Source: RPQJ01 sp963793005 (lineage in GTDB: Bacteria; Pseudomonadota; Gammaproteobacteria; Steroidobacterales; Steroidobacteraceae). From it: a stretch of 64,000 nucleotides of DNA. How positions within the stretch are numbered: position 1 is the first letter of the stretch; each line of letters begins with the position of its first letter. The DNA is taken from the NCBI GenBank assembly GCA_963793005.1, contig CAWBYP010000002.1, positions 2,232,001 to 2,296,000 of the forward strand, given 5' to 3'. The notes beneath the pieces are model-generated. The model did no database searches and was not told where the DNA came from. It saw only the letters and a program-made list of their open reading frames with translations. Shown in pieces: positions 42,732 through 54,003 of the stretch. A program made the translations under genes and the position numbers.

Positions 42732-44765
42732 ATGCCGTTGCCACGGGCTCCGCGATTCACATGGACTGTCGTTGCCGCGGCATGGGCCTTGTGCGTGTGC
42801 GGCGCTCCGGCTGCTCCCGCTGAATCGACCACGAAGGGATCCAGCGCAGCCTCCACTCCCGGCTCACCTGACGTCACTGCCCGCTACCGCGACGGAACCC
42901 TGCTGCTTCGGCCCGGCGGCGAATCGAAACGGGACGTATTGGTGGCGACCTGGCCGGTCGACGACGTCGCCGCGGATCGCCATGGCTACCGCGAGGCGCG
43001 TCTCGAACTCCTCGAGGACGATGAGCGCAAGAAGACCACGCGGGTTCCCGCGCGCGATCTCCCGATACACGATGTAGCGGAATGGAACGATGTCGTAAGG
43101 CAGGTGATGACCGGGCTGGCACCGAAGGGTACGAACGATGCGGCGCTCACGTTGGTGCAGGGTGAGGAGATCGTGTTCTTCCTGACGCCTGCCGGGGAGT
43201 TGAGCGTGAATCGTCACCAGTACAAGCCCGCCGAGCGCCTCGTGACCAGCGTAGTGAGTGAAGCGGATTTTTCGTCGCGGGCCGACGCACTGTTGCGCGC
43301 GCGCTATCCGGGCCAGGACCAGTTGCTCTTCCAGGCGGGAGACGAGGACGACGACCTGTCGTTCGTGCTGTTCGATTTTGAACACCGGCAATCGGTGCTG
43401 ATCGCCGCACCATCCACCGAGCAGGGCGGGGGGCTCGGGAACCTGATGCGCACGCTGGTCCGGGTACCGGACACGTTGATCCTGCGCGGGCAGGCGCTCG
43501 GCCTGCTGATGCGCCCGGTCAGCTCCGCGGCTCGCCTCGCCTGGTTCGCGACGCAGACCGCCGCGACGCTGGCGCCACCGGTACACGTTGCTGGCGGCAC
43601 GGCACCGCCGGTGAAGCAGCGGTCCGGCATGGACCTGGATGCATGGGAGCGTGAACTCGACGACATGGACCTCCCGCACCGCTACCTGGGCACCATCATG
43701 CCGCTGATCGACGGCGAGGCATTTTTCACCAGCCTGGTGCAGGCGCTGCAGGACGCCCGCGAGTCCGTGTCGATACGGCTCTTCATCTTCGACAACGACG
43801 ACTACGCGATAGGCGTGGCAGACCTGCTGAAGCTCCGGTCCGCCGATGTTCAGGTGCGGGTCCTGATCGACAGCCTCGGCACGCTGGGAGCCGGACAGGG
43901 CGCACCGGAGGGCGCAGCGTCGAGGCCCTCGTTCTCGATCGCCCACTACCTGCGAGCCGACTCGAAGGTAAAGGTGCGCGAGACACCGAACACCTGGCTG
44001 ATGGCCGATCACACCAAGACTCTCATCTTCGACGACCGGCTCGCCTATCTCGGCGGCATGAACATCGGCCACGAGTACCGGCACGAGTGGCACGACATGA
44101 TGGTTGGACTGACCGGCCCGATCGTCACGCGGCTGAACAGGGATTTCGACCTCGCGTGGGCGTATGCGGGGCTGGGCGGCGACCTTGCCTATCTGCGCGC
44201 CCTTGGCGACAGGGACGGGTCCTTGGTCGCGCCACCCGGTTCAAACTATGTGGAAATCAGGCCGCTGTACACGCGAACGTTCAATGCGCAGGTATTGCGC
44301 GCACAACTGGCCGCGATGCGCAGGGCGCGGCGCGAGATCTGGGTCGAGCAGCCATACGTGTCCGACGACGCGCTGGTAAACGCGCTCATTGACGCGCGGG
44401 CGCGGGGCGTGGACGTGCGGATTGTCCTGCCGTCAAGCGGCGACTCGCGATTCATGAACAGCGCGAACCTGCTGGCAGCGCGTGCGTTGATGAAGAGTGG
44501 CGTGCGGGTCTACATCTACCCGGGCATGACGCACGTCAAGGCAGCGCTGTACGACGGCTGGGCCTGCCTGGGGTCCGCCAACTTCGACAAGCTGAGCCTG
44601 CGCGTGAACCGCGAGACCAACGTCGCGACCTCGGACCCGGTGTTCGCCGGGCGACTGCGACAGGAGCTGTTCGAGGCTGACTTTGCGCGCTCGCGCGAAC
44701 TGGTCGAGGTGCCGTCGACGGGCTGGGGCACGTATATTTCGGCGTACGTGGCGGGGCAGCTGTAG
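42732..44765 (+). CDS. Secreted phospholipase-D-like protein with an uncharacterised N-terminal domain
   Basis: 677 residues. A signal peptide (FTWTVVAAAWALCVCGAPAA) is followed by a domain of about 300 residues without recognisable homology (VTARYRDGTLLLRPGGESKR, then EIVFFLTPAGELSVNRHQYK), rich in charged residues. The C-terminal half has two HKD motifs: DHTKTLIFDDRLAYLGGMN near residue 430 and HVKAALYDGWACLGSANFD near residue 602. This is the layout of PLD/cardiolipin-synthase-type enzymes. The N-terminal part is not the usual two-helix anchor of Cls, so it may act on lipids or nucleic acids in the periplasm. ATG 42732 is chosen for the signal peptide directly after it. Hairpin-family elements flank the gene on both sides. 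Confidence 0.8.
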   Translation: MPLPRAPRFTWTVVAAAWALCVCGAPAAPAESTTKGSSAASTPGSPDVTARYRDGTLLLRPGGESKRDVLVATWPVDDVAADRHGYREARLELLEDDERKKTTRVPARDLPIHDVAEWNDVVRQVMTGLAPKGTNDAALTLVQGEEIVFFLTPAGELSVNRHQYKPAERLVTSVVSEADFSSRADALLRARYPGQDQLLFQAGDEDDDLSFVLFDFEHRQSVLIAAPSTEQGGGLGNLMRTLVRVPDTLILRGQALGLLMRPVSSAARLAWFATQTAATLAPPVHVAGGTAPPVKQRSGMDLDAWERELDDMDLPHRYLGTIMPLIDGEAFFTSLVQALQDARESVSIRLFIFDNDDYAIGVADLLKLRSADVQVRVLIDSLGTLGAGQGAPEGAASRPSFSIAHYLRADSKVKVRETPNTWLMADHTKTLIFDDRLAYLGGMNIGHEYRHEWHDMMVGLTGPIVTRLNRDFDLAWAYAGLGGDLAYLRALGDRDGSLVAPPGSNYVEIRPLYTRTFNAQVLRAQLAAMRRARREIWVEQPYVSDDALVNALIDARARGVDVRIVLPSSGDSRFMNSANLLAARALMKSGVRVYIYPGMTHVKAALYDGWACLGSANFDKLSLRVNRETNVATSDPVFAGRLRQELFEADFARSRELVEVPSTGWGTYISAYVAGQL

Positions 44766-44799
44766 CGGCGGGCCCGCGGAAGCAACGTGGTGCAAAGCA

Positions 44800-44871
44800 G
44801 GCTCGCCGTCCCGGCTTCTCCGGACGAGATGTCGGTTTTACGCGAGTCCGGAGAAGCCGGGACGACGAGCC
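44800..44871. repeat. Hairpin-family element E, downstream of the PLD-like gene
   Basis: A perfect 17-bp stem, GTCCCGGCTTCTCCGGA (44808-44824) with its complement (44847-44863), around a 22-base loop CGAGATGTCGG ... TTTACGCGAG. An outer six base pairs, GGCTCG (44800-44805) with CGAGCC (44866-44871), extend it beyond a 2-base internal loop. It lies between the PLD-like gene and the AlaX gene. Stem core equals that of B; loop is the same family as in C and D. Confidence 0.9.
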
Positions 44872-44948
44872 GCGTGGCTGAAGTCGCCGACACTTGTGGT
44901 TCGCCGCAGGTCAGGTGGCTAGACTGAAAGGTGCGGAGGTTCATGGCC

Positions 44949-45656
44949 ATGGCCGTCACGGAACAGCTTTTCCAGCACGATGCGTACCTGCGCCGGTGCG
45001 AGGCGCGGGTCGTCGAGTTGCTGTCGGAAGGTGTCGTGCTCGATCGCACTATCTTCTATCCGCTCGGAGGAGGACAGCCCGGCGATACCGGGGTGCTGCG
45101 GGCGCACGACGGCCGCGAGTGGCGCGTCGTGGGCGCGCGCAAGGGTGAGGGCGGGCGCGTGGTGCATCCGCTGGCGGGCGATCTCCCGCCACCAGCAGTC
45201 GGTGAACAGGTCGAGGCCATCATTGACTGGGAGCGTCGCCACGCGCACATGAGGATGCACAGTTGCCTGCACCTGCTCGGCTCGGTGCTTCGTTACGGCG
45301 TGACGGGCGGGCAGATCACGGCCGAAAAGAGCCGGCTCGACTTCGACACGCAGGACGAAATCGATCCTGCTCGCGTCACCGATGCGGTCAATGCATTGAT
45401 TGCCGCCGATCACCAGCTGAGATCCAGCTGGATCACGGACGAGGAACTTGACCGCCAGCCGGAGCTGATCCGCACCATGTCAGTCCAGCCGCCGCGCGGC
45501 GCCGGCCGGATCCGGTTGCTCGAGATCCCCGGCGTGGACCTGCAGCCCTGTGGCGGCACGCATGTCGGCAGCACAGGCGAAATAGGGCCGATTGAAGTGA
45601 CGAAGGTCGAGAACAAGGGCCGGCACAACAGGCGGGTCTACATCGCGTTTACCTGA
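44949..45656 (+). CDS. Alanyl-tRNA editing protein AlaX
   Basis: About 235 residues. The editing-domain zinc motifs are seen as HMRMHSCLHLL (HxxxH) and QPCGGTHVGSTGEIG (CxxxH), with TIFYPLGGGQPGDTG in the N-terminal half, and KVENKGRHNRRVYIAF at the end. AlaX proteins hydrolyse Ser- or Gly-tRNA(Ala) in trans. GGAGG at 44935-44939 is best spaced for the ATG at 44949; an ATG at 44943 and a GTG at 44931 are alternatives. Monocistronic. Confidence 0.9.
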   Translation: MAVTEQLFQHDAYLRRCEARVVELLSEGVVLDRTIFYPLGGGQPGDTGVLRAHDGREWRVVGARKGEGGRVVHPLAGDLPPPAVGEQVEAIIDWERRHAHMRMHSCLHLLGSVLRYGVTGGQITAEKSRLDFDTQDEIDPARVTDAVNALIAADHQLRSSWITDEELDRQPELIRTMSVQPPRGAGRIRLLEIPGVDLQPCGGTHVGSTGEIGPIEVTKVENKGRHNRRVYIAFT

Positions 45657-45810
45657 GCGCCGTGGACCGGCCGCCTGCGCACTCGCCGCTGCCCACGGAC
45701 CCGAAGCGGCGCGTGGATGCGCGCCGTCAAGCGAAAACGCGCATTTGATGGGTTAATATCTCTGCACCGCGATCCGAGCCTCGGACCGCGGTCGCGTGGA
45801 GTACCAGTAA

Positions 45811-46419
45811 TTGGCGCAAGGAGCATCGTCTGTCCGGGGCAGCGGTTCGGGTGCGCCCGTCATCGGCCGCGCTGACCTGGCCACGCTGCCCAATATCGTG
45901 TCGCTGGCGCGCGTCGTGGGTGTCGCGGCGGCGGTGCTGTTCTATTTCGCCGGTTACCCGCGCGTGTTCCTGGTGCTCGGCACGGCCGCCTGCCTGACCG
46001 ACTACCTGGACGGTTACCTGGCACGTCGGCTGTCCCAGGAGAGCGTGCTCGGTGCAATGCTCGACCAGGCTGCCGACAGTTTCACGACCGGCATCGCGCT
46101 CGCGTTGCTGGTTGTGGTGGGAGGCTTTCCGTTCCTGTTCCTCGTGATATTCCTCGGCAGGGAATTCTGGGTGGCGACCGTGAGGCGCTATGCGGCGTTG
46201 AACGGCCTTGAAATTCCCTCCCACGTCTCGGGCAAGCTGGCAACCGGGTTCATTTACTGGTCAATGCTGGTGATGGCGGTCGTGCTGATAGTGGATATGC
46301 CGACAGGACTTGCTGCATGGCTCGCCCCGGTTGCGATGATCGGCATGGCCGTCGGCCTTACGCTCAGTTGCGTGGCTGGTTGGCGCTACACCCGGTCGCT
46401 TGCAGGGGCTTCGCGATGA
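45811..46419 (+). CDS. pgsA: CDP-alcohol phosphatidyltransferase, PgsA-like
   Basis: 202 residues with about five helices. DYLDGYLARRLSQESVLGAM continuing LDQAADS is the CDP-alcohol phosphotransferase signature DGx2ARx8Gx3Dx3D. NIVSLARVVGVAAAVLFYFA is the usual N-terminal helix. The start is TTG at 45811, with GGAG at 45798-45801. With pgpA two genes downstream it probably makes phosphatidylglycerophosphate, but the family also includes phosphatidylserine synthase-like members. It overlaps the aminotransferase start by 4 bp (ATGA at 46416-46419). Confidence 0.82.
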   Translation: MAQGASSVRGSGSGAPVIGRADLATLPNIVSLARVVGVAAAVLFYFAGYPRVFLVLGTAACLTDYLDGYLARRLSQESVLGAMLDQAADSFTTGIALALLVVVGGFPFLFLVIFLGREFWVATVRRYAALNGLEIPSHVSGKLATGFIYWSMLVMAVVLIVDMPTGLAAWLAPVAMIGMAVGLTLSCVAGWRYTRSLAGASR

Positions 46420-47549
46420 CCTCGAAACCTGCCGGTGTTTCTGCGGAGCTGGTGCTGCTGTGCCCGGGGCCAGTGATGCTGTCGCCCGGCGTCAAGGCTG
46501 CGCTGACGGAGGGCGGACTGGGACATCGGGACGAACGATTCTCCAGGATCCTTTCCCGGTTGCGCGGAAATTGCGCCCGAGTCCTCGGCGCCGGCGAGGA
46601 TCACAGCGTGCTGTTCGTCACCGGTCCCGCGACCGCGGGGATCGAGGCGGCATGCGCCTCGCTGATCCCGCGTGGCTCCCTGGTGATCGTCCCGGTGAAT
46701 GGAACCTTCGGCCAGCGCATCGTGGACATCCTGGCGGTTCACGGGATCCGCTGCGTTGCCATCGAGTGCGGATTCGGCCAGCCGGTGGACCTCGCGCGCG
46801 TGGAGCAGGCGATGCTCGAGTACCGCGACACATCCGATTTCGTCGCCGTCGCCATGACCCACCACGAGACGTCGGCGGCTGTTCTCAATCCCGTCGCGGC
46901 AGTCGGCGCGCTCGCACGGAGCCACGGTGTCAGGACCTTCGTCGATGCCACCTCGAGCGCCGGCGCGGAGGACCTCGACCTGGTTCGCGATCACGTCGAC
47001 GTGTGCATCACCGCGTCGGGGAAATGCCTGCACTCAGCGCCCGGTATCGCGATCGTCGCGGCCCGCCGCGACCTGCTGGCGGCCGGCGCGTCGGCCGAAC
47101 CGCGCAGCTATGCACTCGACCTGGTGCGCCATCATCGGCAGATCGAGGCGAATTCCCAGACCCCATTCACGCCGGCGGTGCCGCTGATCGTCGCGCTGGA
47201 CCGGGCCGTCGAGGAATTGCTCGAGGTGGGTGTCGCTACGCGCCGGGCGCAATATCTCCGGCGGCGCGCGTACCTGGAGGCCGGGCTCCGGCGACTGGGC
47301 TTGTCGTTGTTGCGTCACCCAGCGGGGAGCGCCGCGTGCTCGATGCTGACGGTCGCAGTCCCGGAGGCGATGGGTTTCGAGGCGTTGTTCCGCGAGGTGC
47401 GCAAGCGCGGGTACCTGGTGTACGGGGCAAAGCCGCCGCTCGACCAGCGATATTTCCAGGTCGCCGTGATGGGCGAGTTGTCGGACGACGACCTCGCGGG
47501 CTTTCTCGCGGCGCTCGAGTCGGTGCTGGCGGGCGCCGTCGCGGCTTGA
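46416..47549 (+). CDS. PLP-dependent aminotransferase class V, PhnW/AGAT-like
   Basis: 377 residues. LVLLCPGPVMLSPGVKAALT and GHRDERFSRILSRLRGN resemble the N-terminus of 2-aminoethylphosphonate-pyruvate transaminase; FVDATSSAGAEDLDL and ITASGKCLHSAPGIAI carry the PLP-Asp and the Schiff-base Lys. The closest described families are PhnW and alanine-glyoxylate aminotransferase. It is translationally coupled to the PgsA-like gene and lies 41 bp before pgpA, an odd place for an amino-acid enzyme. The substrate could be an amino acid or an aminophosphonate. Confidence 0.8.
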   Translation: MTSKPAGVSAELVLLCPGPVMLSPGVKAALTEGGLGHRDERFSRILSRLRGNCARVLGAGEDHSVLFVTGPATAGIEAACASLIPRGSLVIVPVNGTFGQRIVDILAVHGIRCVAIECGFGQPVDLARVEQAMLEYRDTSDFVAVAMTHHETSAAVLNPVAAVGALARSHGVRTFVDATSSAGAEDLDLVRDHVDVCITASGKCLHSAPGIAIVAARRDLLAAGASAEPRSYALDLVRHHRQIEANSQTPFTPAVPLIVALDRAVEELLEVGVATRRAQYLRRRAYLEAGLRRLGLSLLRHPAGSAACSMLTVAVPEAMGFEALFREVRKRGYLVYGAKPPLDQRYFQVAVMGELSDDDLAGFLAALESVLAGAVAA

Positions 47550-47590
47550 GCCGGCGCCAGCCACGTCAACCAGGCCGCGAGTCCATATCG

Positions 47591-48076
47591 ATGTTCGACA
47601 TTTCGATCAACCGCCGGGTCTTTGCCGACTGGCGCCACTGCCTGGCCTTCGGATTCGGCAGCGGGCTCGCACGATTCGCGCCGGGCACCTTCGGCACGCT
47701 GGTGTCGATCCCTTTCTTCCTGGTCCTGGCCCGGTTGCCCGCCTGGCTGTACGTGATCACGGTCGCGGCGGCGTTCGCACTGGGCGTATGGATCAGCAAT
47801 GTCGTCTCGCGGGAGCTGCGGGTGCACGACCACGGCGGCATCGTGTTCGATGAGTTCGTCGGCTTCTGGATAACGATGTTCCTGCTGCCCGCCGAGTGGC
47901 CGTGGATCCTGGCGGGATTCGCGGCCTTCCGCCTGTTCGATATCTGGAAGCCGTGGCCTATCCGGTGGTGCGACCGGCACATCGAAGGCGGTTTCGGCAT
48001 CATGTTCGACGACGTTGTCGCCGGCATATTCGCCTGCGCGTCGCTCCACGCGCTGCGCACCGTCCTGGCCGGCTGA
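47591..48076 (+). CDS. pgpA: Phosphatidylglycerophosphatase A
   Basis: 161 residues with four helices. CLAFGFGSGLARFAPGTFGT, HGGIVFDEFVGFWITMFLLP and FDIWKPWPIRWCDRHIEGGF are diagnostic of PgpA, and GIMFDDVVAGIFACASLHAL closes the family pattern. It dephosphorylates phosphatidylglycerophosphate to phosphatidylglycerol. Together with the PgsA-like gene it would complete this route, and cls at 29871-31328 could use the product. ATG 47591. Its stop is 3 bp from the end of the convergent wax-ester synthase gene. Confidence 0.95.
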   Translation: MFDISINRRVFADWRHCLAFGFGSGLARFAPGTFGTLVSIPFFLVLARLPAWLYVITVAAAFALGVWISNVVSRELRVHDHGGIVFDEFVGFWITMFLLPAEWPWILAGFAAFRLFDIWKPWPIRWCDRHIEGGFGIMFDDVVAGIFACASLHALRTVLAG

Positions 48077-48079
48077 GTT

Positions 48080-49651
48080 TCAGGTCGCCCGCGCTGCAGG
48101 TTTTGCTTTTGCTTTTCGCTTGCCGGTGCTCTTGCGCTTGCTGCTGGCCCTGGGCTTCCTGCCGGCCTTCGCACCGGCCTTGCGTCCGGGCTGCGCGCCG
48201 GCAGGCGCATGGCCGCCGGGAGCGGGCAGCGCGTCGGCGGCGGCCAGCAGTTCTTCCCAGGCGCCGCGCATGCAGTCGAGCATTACGCCCGGGTCCGGCA
48301 CCATGCTGCGGCACGAGACCATCGAGATCCACATCACGCCGTTGTAGCTGACTCCGGTGAAATTGAGTCCGCACCCGTCCACCGGGATACTGACCGGGTA
48401 CATGCACATGGCTTTCGCGCCCGCGAGGTACATCGCCTCGTCGGGTCCGCGAACGTTAGACACCGTCATGTTGATGCGCGACACCAGTACGCGGTTGAAG
48501 AGCGCGTGCGCGGCGAACGGCGGCATCACGTCGAGCATGTTCATCAGCGTGTCGAGCCCCATGGCCTCGGCCTGGTCCTTGCTCGTGCGGGCCTCGACAT
48601 GCACGGCCTGCAGCCGCTCGATCGGGTCGGCAATGTCGGAGCGCACGCGGACCGGGAAGCCTGCGACGTGGTTGCCACCCGACGCACCGTCGCTGCGCAG
48701 CGAGATCGGCATCAGTCCCAGCAGCGACTCGTCGGGAAGCTCGCGCTTGCCGAGCAGGTACTTGCGTGCTGCACCGCCGGCAACCGCGACGAACACGTCA
48801 TTCAAGGTCGATCCCGGCACCTTGGCGCGGATGCGCTTTATGCGGGAGACAGGCATGCCGAAACCTTCCACCACACGATTGGTGGTGATCGCTTCGCTGA
48901 ACCGCGTGTGCGGTGCCGCCGGTGGCAACGCGCTGGAGAACTTGCTGGTCAGTCCCGAGATATCGCCCCCGGCGACCTTCGGCAGTTGCTCGAGGCCGAA
49001 CTCCAGCATGCGGCCGGCAATCGCGCCCGACATGCGCAGGGCCTTGGTCGTACGCTCGACCTGGTTGGCCAGTCCGCGCGAGACGAATTCATAGCGCGAG
49101 GGTTCCCGGTCGCCGACCACCACGGCGGACGGCTCGGTGACTGCCACCGGCTCCGGCGTGGCTTCGTGCAGCTGCCGGGTGAGGTGAACCGCGGCCATGC
49201 CGTCCACGATGGCGTGGTGGATCTTCAGGAAAATGCCGAATGCGCCCGGCGGAAGTTTCGGGATGTTGTCCAGGCCCTCTATGACGTAGGCCTCCCACAG
49301 CGGACGGGAGCGGTCCAGCGGCCGCGAGTGCAGGCGCGCGACCTGGATCATCAACTGGCGCCAGTCGCCGGGCTTCGGCAGCGCGATGTGCCGGATGTGG
49401 TACTCGACATCGATGTCCGTCTCGGTAACCCAGTACGGTCGGTCGAGATTGAGGGGCACCGTGACGAGTCGCCGGCGAAACACCGGGTGCAGGTAGAGGC
49501 GCTGCTCGTAGTGCTGCAGGATGTCCTTGAACCGCACCTTGCCGCCCGGCGCAGTCGTCACGTCGTAGATGATCAGGCTGGCGACGTGGTTGTAGATGTT
49601 GCGCCGTTCGCCAATCAGCATGACGTTGTCGGTGCCGGACAGTTGATGCAT
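48080..49651 (-). CDS. Wax ester synthase/diacylglycerol acyltransferase (WS/DGAT family) with a Lys/Ala/Arg-rich tail
   Basis: 523 residues. IFLKIHHAIVDGMAAVHLTR near residue 145 holds the HHxxxDG catalytic motif of WS/DGAT enzymes; SGTDNVMLIGERRNIYNHVA, PLDRSRPLWEAYVIEGLDNI and NMTVSNVRGPDEAMYLAGAK are also typical. The enzyme esterifies acyl-CoA with fatty alcohol or diacylglycerol for storage lipid. The last 40 residues (QPGRKAGAKAGRKPRASSKR ...) are a basic Lys/Ala/Arg tail of the AlgP/histone-H1-like type, unusual for the family. ATG 49651 is chosen as the start of the conserved MHQLSGTDN; an in-frame start 20 codons upstream exists. Confidence 0.88.
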   Translation of the reverse strand: MHQLSGTDNVMLIGERRNIYNHVASLIIYDVTTAPGGKVRFKDILQHYEQRLYLHPVFRRRLVTVPLNLDRPYWVTETDIDVEYHIRHIALPKPGDWRQLMIQVARLHSRPLDRSRPLWEAYVIEGLDNIPKLPPGAFGIFLKIHHAIVDGMAAVHLTRQLHEATPEPVAVTEPSAVVVGDREPSRYEFVSRGLANQVERTTKALRMSGAIAGRMLEFGLEQLPKVAGGDISGLTSKFSSALPPAAPHTRFSEAITTNRVVEGFGMPVSRIKRIRAKVPGSTLNDVFVAVAGGAARKYLLGKRELPDESLLGLMPISLRSDGASGGNHVAGFPVRVRSDIADPIERLQAVHVEARTSKDQAEAMGLDTLMNMLDVMPPFAAHALFNRVLVSRINMTVSNVRGPDEAMYLAGAKAMCMYPVSIPVDGCGLNFTGVSYNGVMWISMVSCRSMVPDPGVMLDCMRGAWEELLAAADALPAPGGHAPAGAQPGRKAGAKAGRKPRASSKRKSTGKRKAKAKPAARAT

Positions 49652-49886
49652 CTCGACGCCCTCCGGGGCAATGGAACCACGAAGTCTGATGCGACCGATG
49701 ACATGGAGCAATCGCGCCGGAGAGTGGCCACCTGCCGGGCCCGGCGCCGATGCAGCCAGCCATCGGTCTGGCTATCGGTCGGGATTCAGATTCTTAATCT
49801 GTTGAAATATAAGGAAAAAGACTATTCATGGGCATTTTCCTGGCCAGGGCCGGGAACCTGGACTGGTCCAGGCTGTCTATGTTGCG

Positions 49887-50372
49887 ATGCAGCAATATAT
49901 TTCGCCAGGATCCACGGTCTCGCCGGCCAGCGCCGCGGTTCCGCCGGCCCACGCCCAGAAGCAGGCGCTCTGGACTGCGGTGATCGCCGCGGCAGGGGCC
50001 ATCCTGCTTTGCGGGCCTGCTTCAGATTCACGCCCCGACCCGGTCGGGTCCGTCGCAGGACCTGTGGACCATGCCTTGTCGGCGTGGGCGCAGAGCGGCC
50101 GCGTGTCCTGGTACGGGCCTGGATTCCACGGCCGGCAAACGGCCAGTGGTGAAATCTTCGATTCCGGCGACCTGACGATGGCGCACCGCTCGCTGCCGCT
50201 CGGCAGCGAGGTGCGCGTGACCAACCTCGACAATGGCCGCAGCGTGGTGCTGCGCGTCAACGATCGAGGTCCCTACGTGGACGGTCGGATCGCGGATCTC
50301 TCTCGCGCCGCGGCGAAGCGACTCGACTACCTCGATGACGGGGTCGTGCGGGCCCGGATCGAACTGCTCTGA
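49887..50372 (+). CDS. RlpA-like double-psi beta-barrel protein
   Basis: 161 residues. The C-terminal domain GRVSWYGPGFHGRQTASGEI, LTMAHRSLPLGSEVRVTNLD and VVLRVNDRGPYVDGRIADLS is the DPBB domain of RlpA, a septal peptidoglycan lytic transglycosylase or binding protein. The N-terminal part has a hydrophobic segment (ALWTAVIAAAGAILLCG); the LLC could be a weak lipobox, but a plain membrane anchor or signal is equally possible. The SPOR domain of longer RlpA proteins is absent. A 7-bp GC-rich hairpin (CTGCGCG-ATCA-CGCGCAG, 50380-50397) follows the stop without a T-tract. Confidence 0.85.
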   Translation: MQQYISPGSTVSPASAAVPPAHAQKQALWTAVIAAAGAILLCGPASDSRPDPVGSVAGPVDHALSAWAQSGRVSWYGPGFHGRQTASGEIFDSGDLTMAHRSLPLGSEVRVTNLDNGRSVVLRVNDRGPYVDGRIADLSRAAAKRLDYLDDGVVRARIELL

Positions 50373-50658
50373 CCCGCACCTGCGCGATCACGCGCAGCTG
50401 GTCCCTGCCGGCGCAGACGACCTCGATATCCGTCGGCGCGATGGTGATCGCTGTTTGAATCTGTCGGCGGCTCGTAATCGCGTTGCCTGGCGCGGCTCTC
50501 CGCGTTTGACATCGTGACTCGTGTAGTTACCATGAGTTTTCGCCACGCGACGTCGCTCCAGACGCGCTGAATCGCGAATGGGTCGGTGCCTTTCATGCGC
50601 GGGACCTCGCGCGGGCCGGGCGCAATTCCAATCACTGGCCTGGAGGCGGTAGACGACG

Positions 50659-54000
<3,342 letters not shown>

Positions 54001-54003
54001 CGC

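Noticed and set aside
42732..44765. Calling the PLD-like gene an ordinary cardiolipin synthase
   Set aside because: It lacks the two N-terminal membrane helices of ClsA-type enzymes, has a cleavable-looking signal peptide and a long extra domain; the cls gene at 29871-31328 already fits that role.
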